From positions 3,466,156 to 3,530,155 of the forward strand of contig NZ_JH597773.1 of the NCBI RefSeq assembly GCF_000243335.1: a stretch of 64,000 bases of DNA. Reading direction: 5' to 3'. Below are positions 36,287 to 45,664 of this stretch, piece after piece; the stretch's first letter is position 1, and each line of letters begins with the position of its first letter. Under the pieces are notes generated by a model that saw only the letters and a program-made list of their open reading frames with translations, made no database searches and had not been told where the DNA came from. This stretch comes from Leptonema illini DSM 21528. Its GTDB lineage: Bacteria > Spirochaetota > Leptospiria > Leptospirales > Leptonemataceae. Both the position numbers and the translations under genes were made by a program.

Positions 36287-38491
36287 ATGCTCTCTGCGCC
36301 GCCTGTCTATCGGAACTCCAGAATCAGAATCTTTATCCTGTTTCTCAATCTCATTTTTGTCTTCTTATCTGTAGTCCTTCTCTCCTCTTCCTGCACGAAG
36401 TCCGGCGATGCGCCGCAAGCGTTCTCGGTAAACGACGGCACTATCGACCTTACCCAATGGAATCCCGAGCGCGACGGAGCAGTACCGCTCAAAGGTGAGT
36501 GGAAGTTCTTCTGGAACACACTGCTGCCCGCAAATGAACCGCTGCCCGAAGACGGCTTTATTCTCGCCCCACCGACGATCTGGAACGGACTGCAAACTGT
36601 CGATCCGCGAGAAAACCCGGAAGGCCAGAAATTGAACGGAGAAGGATACGCCTCCTACGCGGTCACAATCCGGCCACCGGCTTCCGTGGCTATACTGGCA
36701 ATCAAGATTCCCGACGCCGGTTCGTCGATGACCGTCATAGCAAACGGCGAAACGGTATATACGGCAGGCAGGGTCGGCACTTCAGAGGATTCTTTCACGC
36801 CCTACTACCGTCCCGGTACGGTGGATCTCATCGTTTCTCCAGGAAAGGACATCGACCTTCGCTTTCAGGTGGCTAACTTTGTCGATCGTCACGGCGGGAT
36901 TCAGGGAGAGGTTCTGGTCGGCACGCCCGCTCAGATCGATGCCGTCGTGCGGCGCAATATCGTTTATGAGATGTTCCTGTTCGGCAGCATTCTCATCATC
37001 GGGTTCTATCATTTCGGATTATACATCCTCAGAAAACAGGATTCCAGTCCGTTCTGGTTCGGGCTCTTCTGTATCGACATCGCTCTGCGCACGATTCTGA
37101 TGGGCGAGAGGCTCTTTCAGACGGCCTTCCCCGGCCTGCCGTGGATCGTCACCAATCGCCTTGAGTTCTTCACCGGTTATCTCTCCATTCCGCTCTTTTT
37201 AACGTTTCTTTATTCGCTGTATCCGCAGGAGGTGAAGCTGCGCGTCGTTCAGGCCTTCTGGTTGATTGCAGCGGCCTTTCTTGCCGTCGTCAGCTTCACG
37301 CATCCAACTTTCTATACCGAGAGCCTGCCCTACTATGAGGTCGTGATCGTCGCCGGCATCGCACTGGTCGTCGCCACGATGGGCCTGGCCGCACGTCGTC
37401 GACGACCGGGCGCCATTCAGGCGCTTGGCGGCATTCTCTTTCTCGGCGGATGCGTCGTACTTGATCTTCTGAGATTGGAGCAGATCTTCACAATAGAGCT
37501 GTTCACGACGCTCACGCCGCTCGGCCTTTTCGTCTTTATCCTGTCGAAATCCTACATCATATCGGAACGATTCTCGCGAGCCTACCGTACGGCCGAACAG
37601 TTAGCCGATGAGATGAAAGAATTGAACTCGGCTTACAGTAAATTCTTTCCCGAGGAGTTTCTGAGACTGCTTGCGAGAGGAAACATCACGGAAATCGGCC
37701 TCGGCGATCATCGCAGCATGGAAATGACCGTACTCTTTTCTGACATCCGATCGTTTACGGAACTGTCGGAGTCGATGACGCCCGAACAGAACTTTCACTT
37801 TTTGAATTCGCTTCTCGGCGAAGCGGGGCCGATCATACGAAAGCATGATGGCTTCGTCGACAAATACATCGGCGATTCGATCATGGCCCTGTTTCCGGGT
37901 AGCCCCGATCATGCTCTTGACGCCGCCGTCGAGATTCAAGCGAAGGTGCGACAGTTTAACCAGGAGCGCATCGACGCCGGCCTTGAACCCATCGACGTCG
38001 GCATCGGCATTCATTTCGGTCCGATGATTCTCGGAACGATCGGCGAAAACGAACGCATGCAGGGCACCGTCATCTCAGATGCGGTAAATCTCGCCTCTCG
38101 TATCGAAGGGTTAACCAGAGCCTACCATTCGACCATCCTGATAACGGGCGAGCTTCTTGACAGGCTCGAACAGCGCGAACGCTTTCATTTCAGAGAAATC
38201 GACATCGTTCGCGTAAAAGGCAAAAAGAACGCCGTGCGTCTCATCGAGGTTCTGGACGGTTTTTCGCCGGCGCAGAGAGAGCTTCACGAGAAACATGCCG
38301 ATGCCTTTCATCGTGCCATAGAGAGCTTCCGTTCCGGGGATTTTACGTCCGCTCAGGCGCAGTTTGAAACGATTCTTTCGGACGACCCGGACGACGGTGT
38401 GGCCAGGATCTACAGCCGGCGTTGCCAGCGTCTCGTTGAAAAGGGTATTCCCGAAAACTGGGAGGGGATCACCGAGCTGCGATACAAATGA
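36287..38491 (+). CDS. 7TMR-DISM-like membrane adenylate cyclase (class III)
   Basis: A 734-residue receptor-type cyclase. The N-terminus ends in a lipobox-like LLSSSC (about Cys36). An extracytoplasmic beta-rich domain (about 45-225) is followed by seven hydrophobic helices (about 225-440) and then a class III nucleotide cyclase domain with FSDIRSFTE (metal Asp), DKYIGDSIMALF (second metal Asp), and SDAVNLASRIEGLT (transition-state residues). A C-terminal TPR-like segment follows (SAQAQFETILSDDPDDG). It senses an outside signal and likely makes cAMP. The stop overlaps the next gene by four bases (ATGA). Confidence 0.88.
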   Translation: MLSAPPVYRNSRIRIFILFLNLIFVFLSVVLLSSSCTKSGDAPQAFSVNDGTIDLTQWNPERDGAVPLKGEWKFFWNTLLPANEPLPEDGFILAPPTIWNGLQTVDPRENPEGQKLNGEGYASYAVTIRPPASVAILAIKIPDAGSSMTVIANGETVYTAGRVGTSEDSFTPYYRPGTVDLIVSPGKDIDLRFQVANFVDRHGGIQGEVLVGTPAQIDAVVRRNIVYEMFLFGSILIIGFYHFGLYILRKQDSSPFWFGLFCIDIALRTILMGERLFQTAFPGLPWIVTNRLEFFTGYLSIPLFLTFLYSLYPQEVKLRVVQAFWLIAAAFLAVVSFTHPTFYTESLPYYEVVIVAGIALVVATMGLAARRRRPGAIQALGGILFLGGCVVLDLLRLEQIFTIELFTTLTPLGLFVFILSKSYIISERFSRAYRTAEQLADEMKELNSAYSKFFPEEFLRLLARGNITEIGLGDHRSMEMTVLFSDIRSFTELSESMTPEQNFHFLNSLLGEAGPIIRKHDGFVDKYIGDSIMALFPGSPDHALDAAVEIQAKVRQFNQERIDAGLEPIDVGIGIHFGPMILGTIGENERMQGTVISDAVNLASRIEGLTRAYHSTILITGELLDRLEQRERFHFREIDIVRVKGKKNAVRLIEVLDGFSPAQRELHEKHADAFHRAIESFRSGDFTSAQAQFETILSDDPDDGVARIYSRRCQRLVEKGIPENWEGITELRYK

Positions 38492-39384
38492 AGCTGCGTT
38501 CCCGACTCGCCCCTTCGCCCACCGGAGAGATGCATACAGGCCATCTGCTGCATCTGATTCACGTATTCGGCATCGCTCGAAAGACGTCGGCCGACATCGT
38601 CTATCGCATGGAAGACCATGATCGATTGCGCTGCCGACCTGAATTTGCCGAACAATGGAAGAGCGACCTGCGCTGGCTGGGCTTCACGACAGGCAATGAG
38701 CAGTGGTCGGTGCAGAGTGAACATGCGGAACGTTATACACGGCTGCTTGAGCGTCTGCGCGAGGCCGGGCTTGTTTATGCCTGTAGCTGCTCGCGAAAAA
38801 TGATCGAGCAGCGCCGGGCTGCGACGAGAATCGTCGGCGACGAAGCAGGCTCCGGCGCCGGCTATGATGGATTCTGCCGCAACCGAGGCCTTCCCTTTTC
38901 GGATCAAAGTGGCGTCCGTCTGCAATTGAATGCCGAATCGCAGGGATTTGTAGATCTGCGCCTCGGCAAGCAAACGTGTGTTACGGATCAGGCAGATCCG
39001 CTTTTGCGCGATAACCGCGGGCTTTTCACGTACCAGTTCTGCGTCGTCGCCGATGACATTGTCGAGGATGTGAACCTCATTATCCGCGGAGAAGACCTGC
39101 TCGAATCGACGGCCCAGCAATTACAGATGCGCCGACTGTTCGCCCCTCTGCTCGGTAAAGAGCTCCAGGACATCGTCTTTTATCATCATCCGCTTCTCTA
39201 TGACGAAAGCGGTCGTAAGCTCAGCAAGACGCATCAGAGCCTGCATCTTCGCGCGATGCGTGCCGCAGGCGAAAAAAGGCCCGAGCAATTGCTCGGGCAT
39301 GCAGCACGGCTGGCAGGGTTAACAACCTCTGAGGTTCTTCATGCAGACGAATGCGCGAAGCTGTTTCAAAACATCAACTTATAG
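38488..39384 (+). CDS. gluQ: Glutamyl-Q tRNA(Asp) synthetase
   Basis: A 298-residue stand-alone GluRS-like catalytic domain. The HIGH-type motif is APSPTGEMHTGHLLH (near residue 8), the KMSKS-type motif is RKLSKT, and a zinc site of the form CSC then YxxxC (YACSCSRK, YDGFCRNRG) fits GluQ-RS, which charges the queuosine base of tRNA(Asp). The anticodon-binding domain of GluRS is absent. The EDHD sequence near residue 42 replaces the usual EDLD. It starts inside the cyclase stop codon. Confidence 0.9.
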   Translation: MKLRSRLAPSPTGEMHTGHLLHLIHVFGIARKTSADIVYRMEDHDRLRCRPEFAEQWKSDLRWLGFTTGNEQWSVQSEHAERYTRLLERLREAGLVYACSCSRKMIEQRRAATRIVGDEAGSGAGYDGFCRNRGLPFSDQSGVRLQLNAESQGFVDLRLGKQTCVTDQADPLLRDNRGLFTYQFCVVADDIVEDVNLIIRGEDLLESTAQQLQMRRLFAPLLGKELQDIVFYHHPLLYDESGRKLSKTHQSLHLRAMRAAGEKRPEQLLGHAARLAGLTTSEVLHADECAKLFQNINL

Positions 39385-39404
39385 ATATGCACGGTTTCAA
39401 ACCG

Positions 39405-40280
39405 TCAATCGCTATGCCCATCGAACCACTGCGCCGTCTCTTCCCACAGGTCTTTCTTGCGATTCGGCTTTAAGAAGCCGAAGTGTCCGATCTCGTCGGT
39501 TTTAAGGTCTCGCGGATGAATGTGGCGATGATTGAGCTTCAGTGTACGAAAGCGCCGCAGTAGCGAGGCCGACGAGTTGGTCGGAGCATACTCGTCATCC
39601 TCGAAGCTGAAGGCCAGCGTAGGCCGATCGTACTGCGCCGCATACTTCGCCGGATGTTCAAGACTCTCATCTTCGATGAAGCCGCTATAGCGACATACCT
39701 TCGCCCAGTCAAGGGCTACGTTAGGCGGAAGCGTTTCGCCGTACCATCCCTTTCCTTTCAGCAAAGCGCCGTTCTTTTTCACATGGCGAGGAAGCGTCCA
39801 CAGCCAGGTAAACAGCATCTTGAAACGCGTCAGACCCGAATAATGCTTCCAGTATCCGTCGGGCACAGCGAGGAAAACCATCGAACGGATCTTCTCGGAC
39901 TGCGGAAGAAAGGCCATCAGCCATCCGCCTCCGGAATGCCCCATGAGATGATACGATGGGTAACGCTCTTCGATCCATTTCTGCACGCCGGCGATATCGT
40001 AGGTCGCCCAGGAATGCATCGGATCAAGCACCTTCTCGGGGCCCGGACCGGCTGATCCGCCCATGCCGCGATAATCGAACGTCAGGACCGGATAACCCTT
40101 CTGCGCCAGAAAACGAGCATAGAAGGCGTAAAAGGCACGCTTCACCCCGAAAGCGGGATTGATCAGCACCGGGGGGCGATCCCTTCCGTTTTCGGGGTGG
40201 TAGAGCGTTGCCGAGAGAGCAAATCCGTCTTTTGCGGCGATCGTGAATTCTTCGAGGCGCTTTTGCGCTACTTCTGCCAT
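39405..40280 (-). CDS. Alpha/beta-hydrolase
   Basis: A 291-residue alpha/beta-hydrolase. The nucleophile elbow is LMGHSGGGWLM (Ser at about 120), and the late GHFGFLKPN carries the catalytic His. The motif FDYRGMGGS is the usual oxyanion loop. The ATG at 40280 has GGAGGAG four bases upstream and is better than the ATG at 40292. The upstream region holds two TetR-type operators, so it is probably repressed by the divergent regulator. Substrate is unknown. Confidence 0.82.
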   Translation of the reverse strand: MAEVAQKRLEEFTIAAKDGFALSATLYHPENGRDRPPVLINPAFGVKRAFYAFYARFLAQKGYPVLTFDYRGMGGSAGPGPEKVLDPMHSWATYDIAGVQKWIEERYPSYHLMGHSGGGWLMAFLPQSEKIRSMVFLAVPDGYWKHYSGLTRFKMLFTWLWTLPRHVKKNGALLKGKGWYGETLPPNVALDWAKVCRYSGFIEDESLEHPAKYAAQYDRPTLAFSFEDDEYAPTNSSASLLRRFRTLKLNHRHIHPRDLKTDEIGHFGFLKPNRKKDLWEETAQWFDGHSD

Positions 40281-40357
40281 AAACTCCTCCATATAGAAGC
40301 GGTCCTCTACAGAACCGCTCAGTCATCGAGAATCCGGCCTGCCGCCCCTGAAGGCAG

Positions 40358-40406
40358 TAGACCGTTCGGTCTATTTAGATTAACAAAAAGTAGTCCGATC
40401 GGTCTA
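40358..40406. promoter_or_regulatory. Two TetR operators between hydrolase and TetR genes
   Basis: TAGACCG-TT-CGGTCTA (40358-40373) is a perfect 7+7 palindrome and TAGTCCG-AT-CGGTCTA (40391-40406) has one mismatch. Their starts are 33 bases apart. On the minus strand TAGACC in the right-hand site can serve as a -35 for the hydrolase, with TAATCT 18 bases on. Confidence 0.8.
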
Positions 40407-40461
40407 CTCTTTTTCTTTCCTTTTCCAGAAAATCGTGTAGAATAGAATGCCGGAGTAAGCC

Positions 40462-41046
40462 ATGAAACACGAAAAGCAGAATCCCCGAGAACGCATCCTT
40501 GACAGCGCCTTTCATCTGTTCCGGGATCAGGGCTATGCCGAAACGGGTATCTCTGAGATTCTGACCGAGGCCGGCGCTTACAAAAAAAGCCTTTACGACC
40601 ATTTCACCTCGAAAGAGGACCTGGCCGTCGAATACCTGGCCAGCCTCACTCACAGCCACGCCGATCTGATCGAGCGAGTCGCCGCCACAAGCGAGGATCT
40701 CGAACGCTTCACCGATCGTTGGGTCGACCTCGTGCGCCGATCGCTGAAACACAGCAAGCGGCAGGATTGTCCGATCGGACTCTTTGCGGGGGAGGTTGCC
40801 TCGATTCCCGAGATGCGTCCGCATGTTCTTGAGACGATCGATCGGTTAATCCGGACGATGCAACGAAGCGTCCAGCAGATTATACCGCTTCCCGATGCCG
40901 AGGCCGAAAACCTGGCCCGTCGCGTCTTCGTCGCCTTTCAGGGAGGCATGCGTCTTTTCTATCTTACAGGCGAGGAGCGTTACCTGACGCTGATGCGCGA
41001 AGAACTCAAGCATATCGCTCGATCGGTGCCGGTCGTGAAGAGTTAG
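40462..41046 (+). CDS. TetR-family transcriptional regulator
   Basis: A 194-residue repressor. The N-terminal helix-turn-helix is GYAETGISEILTEAGAYKKSLYDHF, the classical TetR pattern, and the all-helical C-terminal region binds the ligand. It is divergent from an alpha/beta-hydrolase gene with two operator palindromes between them, so it likely represses that gene and itself. The inducer is unknown. Confidence 0.9.
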   Translation: MKHEKQNPRERILDSAFHLFRDQGYAETGISEILTEAGAYKKSLYDHFTSKEDLAVEYLASLTHSHADLIERVAATSEDLERFTDRWVDLVRRSLKHSKRQDCPIGLFAGEVASIPEMRPHVLETIDRLIRTMQRSVQQIIPLPDAEAENLARRVFVAFQGGMRLFYLTGEERYLTLMREELKHIARSVPVVKS

Positions 41047-41056
41047 GGCATTTCCT

Positions 41057-41734
41057 ATGCACACCCTCATTACCGGCCGACTTCCAGACATTCTACTCGC
41101 CCCCTGCATTGTAGAACTCCGAACCCAAAACCGGGACGTTAATATTGATACCTTTCGGGCCTGGTTGTTTAATTCCGGAATAAAGTATACTGGCTTTGAA
41201 ACTACAGAAACAAGCATTCACCGAGCTCCTATTAAAGCTATCGTTGCTTTTTCAAACAAGGATGACGCCAACCGCCTGATTGAGCACGCGGAAAAAACCA
41301 GAAAGGGTAACCTGGTCTGGTCTGACATCATTATCCCTCCGGTTCTAAAAATTCAGGCTCCTCAGATAAGATCGCAATCCTATTCGGGCGGCCATGAAAG
41401 CTATGCCTCTCTGACCGTTGCCTTTTCTCCGGCGGAACGGCCAGATGGATTCGAGTTTGAATTTGAATCAAAAGCCTTACGCGAAGAACGTGGAATCGAA
41501 AACAACGAAAACTGGTGGTCTGCCGACCTGGCTAGTTCCCTGGCAAAGAAGACAGCCGATCATCTTATTCATCGCTTTGCAGCTTCTGGAAGGCCAGAGA
41601 GCATTCGGATTCAAATTCAAGAGATCCTTTACCGGGAAACATTTCGCTGGGAATGGGGTGCCTATTATTGTTTAGAGCAGTGCCTCACTGAGATGCTAAA
41701 AGATCTCAACATAACTGCACGAGAAGCACAGTGA
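41057..41734 (+). CDS. Protein of unknown function
   Basis: A 225-residue soluble protein with no signal peptide. I recognise no family. A central stretch SYASLTVAFSPAERPDGFEF has a faint resemblance to EF-G domain IV-type beta strands, which I would not rely on. It is the first of three overlapping genes (stop overlaps the next GTG start), apparently of lower GC than the core genome. Confidence 0.6.
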   Translation: MHTLITGRLPDILLAPCIVELRTQNRDVNIDTFRAWLFNSGIKYTGFETTETSIHRAPIKAIVAFSNKDDANRLIEHAEKTRKGNLVWSDIIIPPVLKIQAPQIRSQSYSGGHESYASLTVAFSPAERPDGFEFEFESKALREERGIENNENWWSADLASSLAKKTADHLIHRFAASGRPESIRIQIQEILYRETFRWEWGAYYCLEQCLTEMLKDLNITAREAQ

Positions 41735-42339
41735 GGGCCGTAATTACAATCCTGCTCGCGCTGACAGTACCTGTTATGAGGTGCGCTTCTTCAGCGACGC
41801 AGATTATAGAAACACATACAGACGGCACCGTCGAACAGTACGACCTGACAGGCGCAATCGGCCAGGAGCACGCTATTCCCTGTATCTATGATGATCATGC
41901 AAAATGTCGTGCTTATTTCTTTCCGCTGGAAATCCATCAGCCTTTTCCCTGGACCGTATATATCAACCTTGCTCCAGAGGACAGAGTCCTCACTGTCATT
42001 GTCGGCAGCGGCGGTGACGGTCTTCTTGTGCGCGGAAATCGAGCCGAGGGCGGAATGCTGTCACAGAAAGCCCATGTCACCTGGGGACCGGATAGCGTCG
42101 AAGCATACTCCAGTACGCTTCATTTTCGCGCCGAAGGAATTCATAAAGGCAGTCCGTTAGCGTTATGGTTCCATCATGGAGACAAGCCGTGCGCTGACAT
42201 CAAGCTCTGCACGGATCGAGTAGAACTCTACCCTCAAAGATCGCCGCAGGAGATGCGGATCTATCGGTTCGGGAATGACAGGACGAACTTTAGTCTTAAC
42301 CCTTCTAATTATTCTCTTATGCAGAGATGCCTGTTTTGA
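41731..42339 (+). CDS. Exported protein, possible lipoprotein
   Basis: A 202-residue protein starting with GTG inside the previous stop (GTGA). The N-terminus MRAVITILLALTVPVMRC is a signal peptide; the Cys could be lipidated, but Arg at -1 is poor for a lipobox. Three further Cys pairs (IPCIYDDHAKC, KPCADIKLC) suggest disulphides. No family is recognised. The next gene overlaps its end. Confidence 0.6.
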   Translation: MRAVITILLALTVPVMRCASSATQIIETHTDGTVEQYDLTGAIGQEHAIPCIYDDHAKCRAYFFPLEIHQPFPWTVYINLAPEDRVLTVIVGSGGDGLLVRGNRAEGGMLSQKAHVTWGPDSVEAYSSTLHFRAEGIHKGSPLALWFHHGDKPCADIKLCTDRVELYPQRSPQEMRIYRFGNDRTNFSLNPSNYSLMQRCLF

Positions 42340-42341
42340 AT

Positions 42342-42935
42342 ATGCGGCTAACGATCTTCATGGTCCTTCTGTCGGCATGTACGCCGTTCAAGAAGCAAGA
42401 TTCCTGCGCACTACCAGAGAAATCCGAGCCGGGGCAGAAGTTGCTGCTGATTCCGTTCAGCTGTGAAAGAAACAGCGCTACACAATCAGATTTTTCCATT
42501 TCTGTATGCCCGCGTGTCGAACTTGCCGATAATCGTCAGGCTGTTGTGCATCTCGCTCTCTATCCGGTGCCAGTTGCGACTGCGCATCAGGCCACTTATC
42601 ACAGCCCGGCTCCTGAAACAATAGAGATAGAGTTCCCCTACTCCACTCCGAACTACAATCTGTGCTTCGGTGGCTGCTTCCACGTAGAGTCCGATCTTTC
42701 GGGCAGGGCGTATCGGAATTGTGAACTACAGTGCAAGAGGCAGTTGTTATCCGATTACGGCAAAGTCACAGCAACGTTTCCTGTGAAAATGGTATTACGT
42801 GTCGGCCCGGAGGAGGCGCAGATTACTTCATTAGAAGGAATAGATCCTGATCCGGTTCCCGAAAAGCGAAAATACGAATTCAAGAACCCGTTCGAAGGTC
42901 CGCTGGTGTGCAAGAGGGTCTTAGAGGTTGAATAA
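42342..42935 (+). CDS. Cys-rich lipoprotein
   Basis: A 197-residue protein from the ATG at 42342; an in-frame ATG at 42327 is possible. The signal MRLTIFMVLLSAC ends in a good lipobox. The mature part is rich in Cys (NLCFGGCFH, RNCELQCKR) and in beta-prone residues. It is the last of three coupled genes, so the three may make one assembly at the cell envelope. No family recognised. Confidence 0.6.
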   Translation: MRLTIFMVLLSACTPFKKQDSCALPEKSEPGQKLLLIPFSCERNSATQSDFSISVCPRVELADNRQAVVHLALYPVPVATAHQATYHSPAPETIEIEFPYSTPNYNLCFGGCFHVESDLSGRAYRNCELQCKRQLLSDYGKVTATFPVKMVLRVGPEEAQITSLEGIDPDPVPEKRKYEFKNPFEGPLVCKRVLEVE

Positions 42936-43127
42936 CTCCGTCGAGATACGATGAGGACAGGCTTAGTGCCGGGCCGTTCCATTCAGACCTAAGACACTTC
43001 AGAGGCTGTAGCAGTCCGCCCTGCCCCATTACCCAGCATTTTCTTGACCGTTTCACATCGCCTGCTAAACAAGAATGAACAAGTGGGTCTGTCGGCTGAT
43101 TCGGCTTACTCGCACATAGAACAAACC

Positions 43128-43820
43128 ATGGCCAGCATACTGAGAATTCGATCGCTCCCTTTTTTCGCTCCCATGACCGTACTGGCCGTTTCGTGTGTTG
43201 CAAGCCTGGCCCTGATCGAAGCCCGACAGATATTCTTTCAGAAGTATCAGTACCGCTTTCTTGTCTGGAATCTCTTCCTTGCCATCATTCCGCTGGGCAT
43301 CGCCTATGTGGCTTTTGTTTACTATGAGTTACGGCGTCGCAGGATGGACGTTCTTTTTCTTCTGCTTCTTATTACCTGGCTGCTTTTCTTCCCCAACGCT
43401 CCCTATATCGTAACGGATTTCGTTCATCTAAAGGCGAAGAAAGGCGTTCCGATCTGGTTTGATATCGTCCTTCTTTACTCCTTTTCATGGAACGGCTTGC
43501 TGGCCGGCCTTTTCTCGCTGCGCATCATGCATCTTGTAATCAGTGACCGATTGAATCGCTTCATCGGATGGCTCTTTGTCCTCGCTGTACTGCCGCTTGC
43601 TTCTTTCGGCATCTACCTCGGCCGATTTCAGCGCTGGAATTCCTGGGATGTGGTCGAAAATCCAAGAAGCTTGCTGGTCGACTCCCTGAAACTTTTACAG
43701 ACGTCTCCCTCTGATTTTCATATGGCCTCGATTCTGGGCTTGACCTCTCTTGGCCTGTTTCTTGGCTACGTGATGCTTGTTTCTGTTGCAACAATGCGAT
43801 ACGACAAGGGTGAGCCATGA
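43128..43820 (+). CDS. DUF1361 membrane protein
   Basis: A 230-residue membrane protein from the ATG at 43128. It has about seven hydrophobic helices and both DUF1361 signatures: LFFPNAPYIVTDFVHL (about 87-102) and IYLGRFQRWNSWDVV (about 163-177). Members are of unknown function. No strong ribosome-binding site precedes the start; an in-frame ATG at 43044 is less likely. Confidence 0.85.
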   Translation: MASILRIRSLPFFAPMTVLAVSCVASLALIEARQIFFQKYQYRFLVWNLFLAIIPLGIAYVAFVYYELRRRRMDVLFLLLLITWLLFFPNAPYIVTDFVHLKAKKGVPIWFDIVLLYSFSWNGLLAGLFSLRIMHLVISDRLNRFIGWLFVLAVLPLASFGIYLGRFQRWNSWDVVENPRSLLVDSLKLLQTSPSDFHMASILGLTSLGLFLGYVMLVSVATMRYDKGEP

Positions 43821-43898
43821 ACGGCATTGTTTTTCAGAAAAAGACGAAGCTCTGACTGTTATATGTGTACGTACCAGAAACGGACACAACCAAACCCC

Positions 43899-44582
43899 AT
43901 GCACCAAACAAAAACATTCAAATCGAAGGACGGCCTGTTGATTACGGCCGATTTATATAAAGTAAAAGACGCGAAGGGCCTGATACTGCTCTGCCACAGA
44001 TCTCACTGCAACAGGGCGGAGTATCGTGAGACGGCGCCTTTTTTCAACGAGCTGGGTTATTCATGCCTTGCCATCGACCAGAGATCGGGCATGAACATAT
44101 TCAAAGAGGTCAATCAAACATCGACGCTGGCCAAGCAGAAAGGGCTCCCTACGGGCTACCTTGATGCGCGGCAGGATATTGAGGCCGCCGTCGATTATGC
44201 CTGCAACAAACTGAATCAGGGCAAACCGATCATCCTGCTTGGCAGCTCCTACTCGGCGGCCCTTGCGCTGCTCATTTCATTACAATCCGACAGAATACAA
44301 GCCCTGATGCTATTCAGTCCGGGAGAGCATCTGAAAGGCATCCGGCTGGCCGACGAGATCAAAGCGTTGAAGACGCCCTGCTTTGCCACTGCCGCCCAAA
44401 AGGAATTCGAAGAGATGAAGAGCCTATTCCGGCATTGTGACGCAAAGCATCTGAACCTCTACAAGCCCGCTCAAGAGGGCTTTCATGGATCGAAATGCAT
44501 GTGGCAGGGCGTTCCCGGATTTCAGGGCTACAGAGAGGCGGCCGCTCGCTTCTTGAGTTCGCTCGAATCACAGGCCGTCTAA
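43899..44582 (+). CDS. Alpha/beta-hydrolase (dienelactone-hydrolase-like)
   Basis: About 227 residues from the ATG at 43899; a longer frame starts at 43827 within a few bases of the DUF1361 gene stop. The elbow GSSYSAALAL holds the Ser nucleophile and EGFHGSKCM near the end the His. It lacks signal peptide and membrane anchor. Broad family only; substrate unknown. Confidence 0.72.
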   Translation: MHQTKTFKSKDGLLITADLYKVKDAKGLILLCHRSHCNRAEYRETAPFFNELGYSCLAIDQRSGMNIFKEVNQTSTLAKQKGLPTGYLDARQDIEAAVDYACNKLNQGKPIILLGSSYSAALALLISLQSDRIQALMLFSPGEHLKGIRLADEIKALKTPCFATAAQKEFEEMKSLFRHCDAKHLNLYKPAQEGFHGSKCMWQGVPGFQGYREAAARFLSSLESQAV

Positions 44583-44662
44583 ATCGAGTAAAAGCTCTTG
44601 ACCGTTTTCGGCTCCGATTACGATCGCAACGAAGAAACCGAGCAACCCCTCTGGAGCCCGCT

Positions 44663-45232
44663 ATGAAACAAAAGAAAGGCAACGCCCTTAACGCAACCCA
44701 AACTTCCGAACTGATGAAAATCCTCAAAGCACGCTTTGAAAAGAATATGGCCCGCCATAAAGGCCTTGAATGGGCGACGGTGCTCGGTCGGCTTGAAAAG
44801 AATCCCGAGAAGCTCTGGTCTTTGAACGAGATGGAACGCACGGGTGGCGAACCCGATGTCGTCGATTACGATAAAAAGACCGGCCAGCTCACGTTCTTCG
44901 ATTGCTCGCCCGAAAGCCCGAAAGAGCGACGCAGCCTCTGCTACGACCGCAAGGCGCTTGACGATCGCAAAGAAGCAAAGCCCGCCGATTCCGCTCTTGA
45001 TATGGCAGCTGCCATCGGTATCGATCTGTTAACCGAAGAACAGTACCGAATGCTTCAAACGCTCGGCGAGTTTGATCTGAAAACTTCGAGCTGGATCGTA
45101 ACACCGGCGCCCATCCGCAAACTGGGCGGCGCCCTTTTCGGCGATCGCCGCTACGATCACGTCTTTATCTATCATAACGGCGCTTCGTCGTATTATGCGG
45201 CAAGAGGCTTCCGGGGTGCGTTGAGGGTATGA
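44663..45232 (+). CDS. DUF4256 family protein
   Basis: A 189-residue protein matching DUF4256 throughout: LKARFEKNMARHKGLEW, MERTGGEPDVVDYDKKTG, FFDCSPESPKERRSLCYDRKALDDRK, MAAAIGIDLLTEEQYR and SSWIVTPAPIRKLGGALFGDRRYDHVF. No function has been shown for this family to my knowledge. The ATG has CTGGAG nearby; longer frames upstream are unlikely. Confidence 0.88.
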   Translation: MKQKKGNALNATQTSELMKILKARFEKNMARHKGLEWATVLGRLEKNPEKLWSLNEMERTGGEPDVVDYDKKTGQLTFFDCSPESPKERRSLCYDRKALDDRKEAKPADSALDMAAAIGIDLLTEEQYRMLQTLGEFDLKTSSWIVTPAPIRKLGGALFGDRRYDHVFIYHNGASSYYAARGFRGALRV

Positions 45233-45269
45233 TGAATAACGCTAATCCCATAACTCCGACGAGGAATCA

Positions 45270-45635
45270 ATGCTACGTAGATACGTACTGAGCGCTCTGA
45301 CATTTCTGCTGTTCGCCGTAGCAGCGTTCTTTCTGTTCTCGCCCGATCTCGGTACCATGGAGCTGCGCGCCTACAGGGCATACTGTCTCAAGGCCGCTGG
45401 CATCAGTATCGCCGGCCTCTCGCTGTATGTTGCCGGCACGGCGACGCTGGCCCGCGAGATGAAACACGGTTATTTTCTGACGCTCCTGCCCGTGGTCGGA
45501 TTTGCCGTTACGGGATATCTCACATTCAAGCACAACGATACGTTACGCAAAGAGATTCAAGATCTGCGCCGCCAGGAAGTGGAACGCATTCTGGAACGTC
45601 ATGCCGAAGAAGAATGGTCGGAGCACAGACAATAA
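45270..45635 (+). CDS. Small membrane protein with coiled C-terminus
   Basis: A 121-residue protein with three hydrophobic segments (about 7-26, 42-60 and 70-86), then a 35-residue charged helix (LRKEIQDLRRQEVERILERH). The start follows 37 bases after the DUF4256 gene, so the two could be co-transcribed. No family recognised. Confidence 0.55.
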   Translation: MLRRYVLSALTFLLFAVAAFFLFSPDLGTMELRAYRAYCLKAAGISIAGLSLYVAGTATLAREMKHGYFLTLLPVVGFAVTGYLTFKHNDTLRKEIQDLRRQEVERILERHAEEEWSEHRQ

Positions 45636-45664
45636 ACCCGAACCACACCCGTCACTACCCCTAA

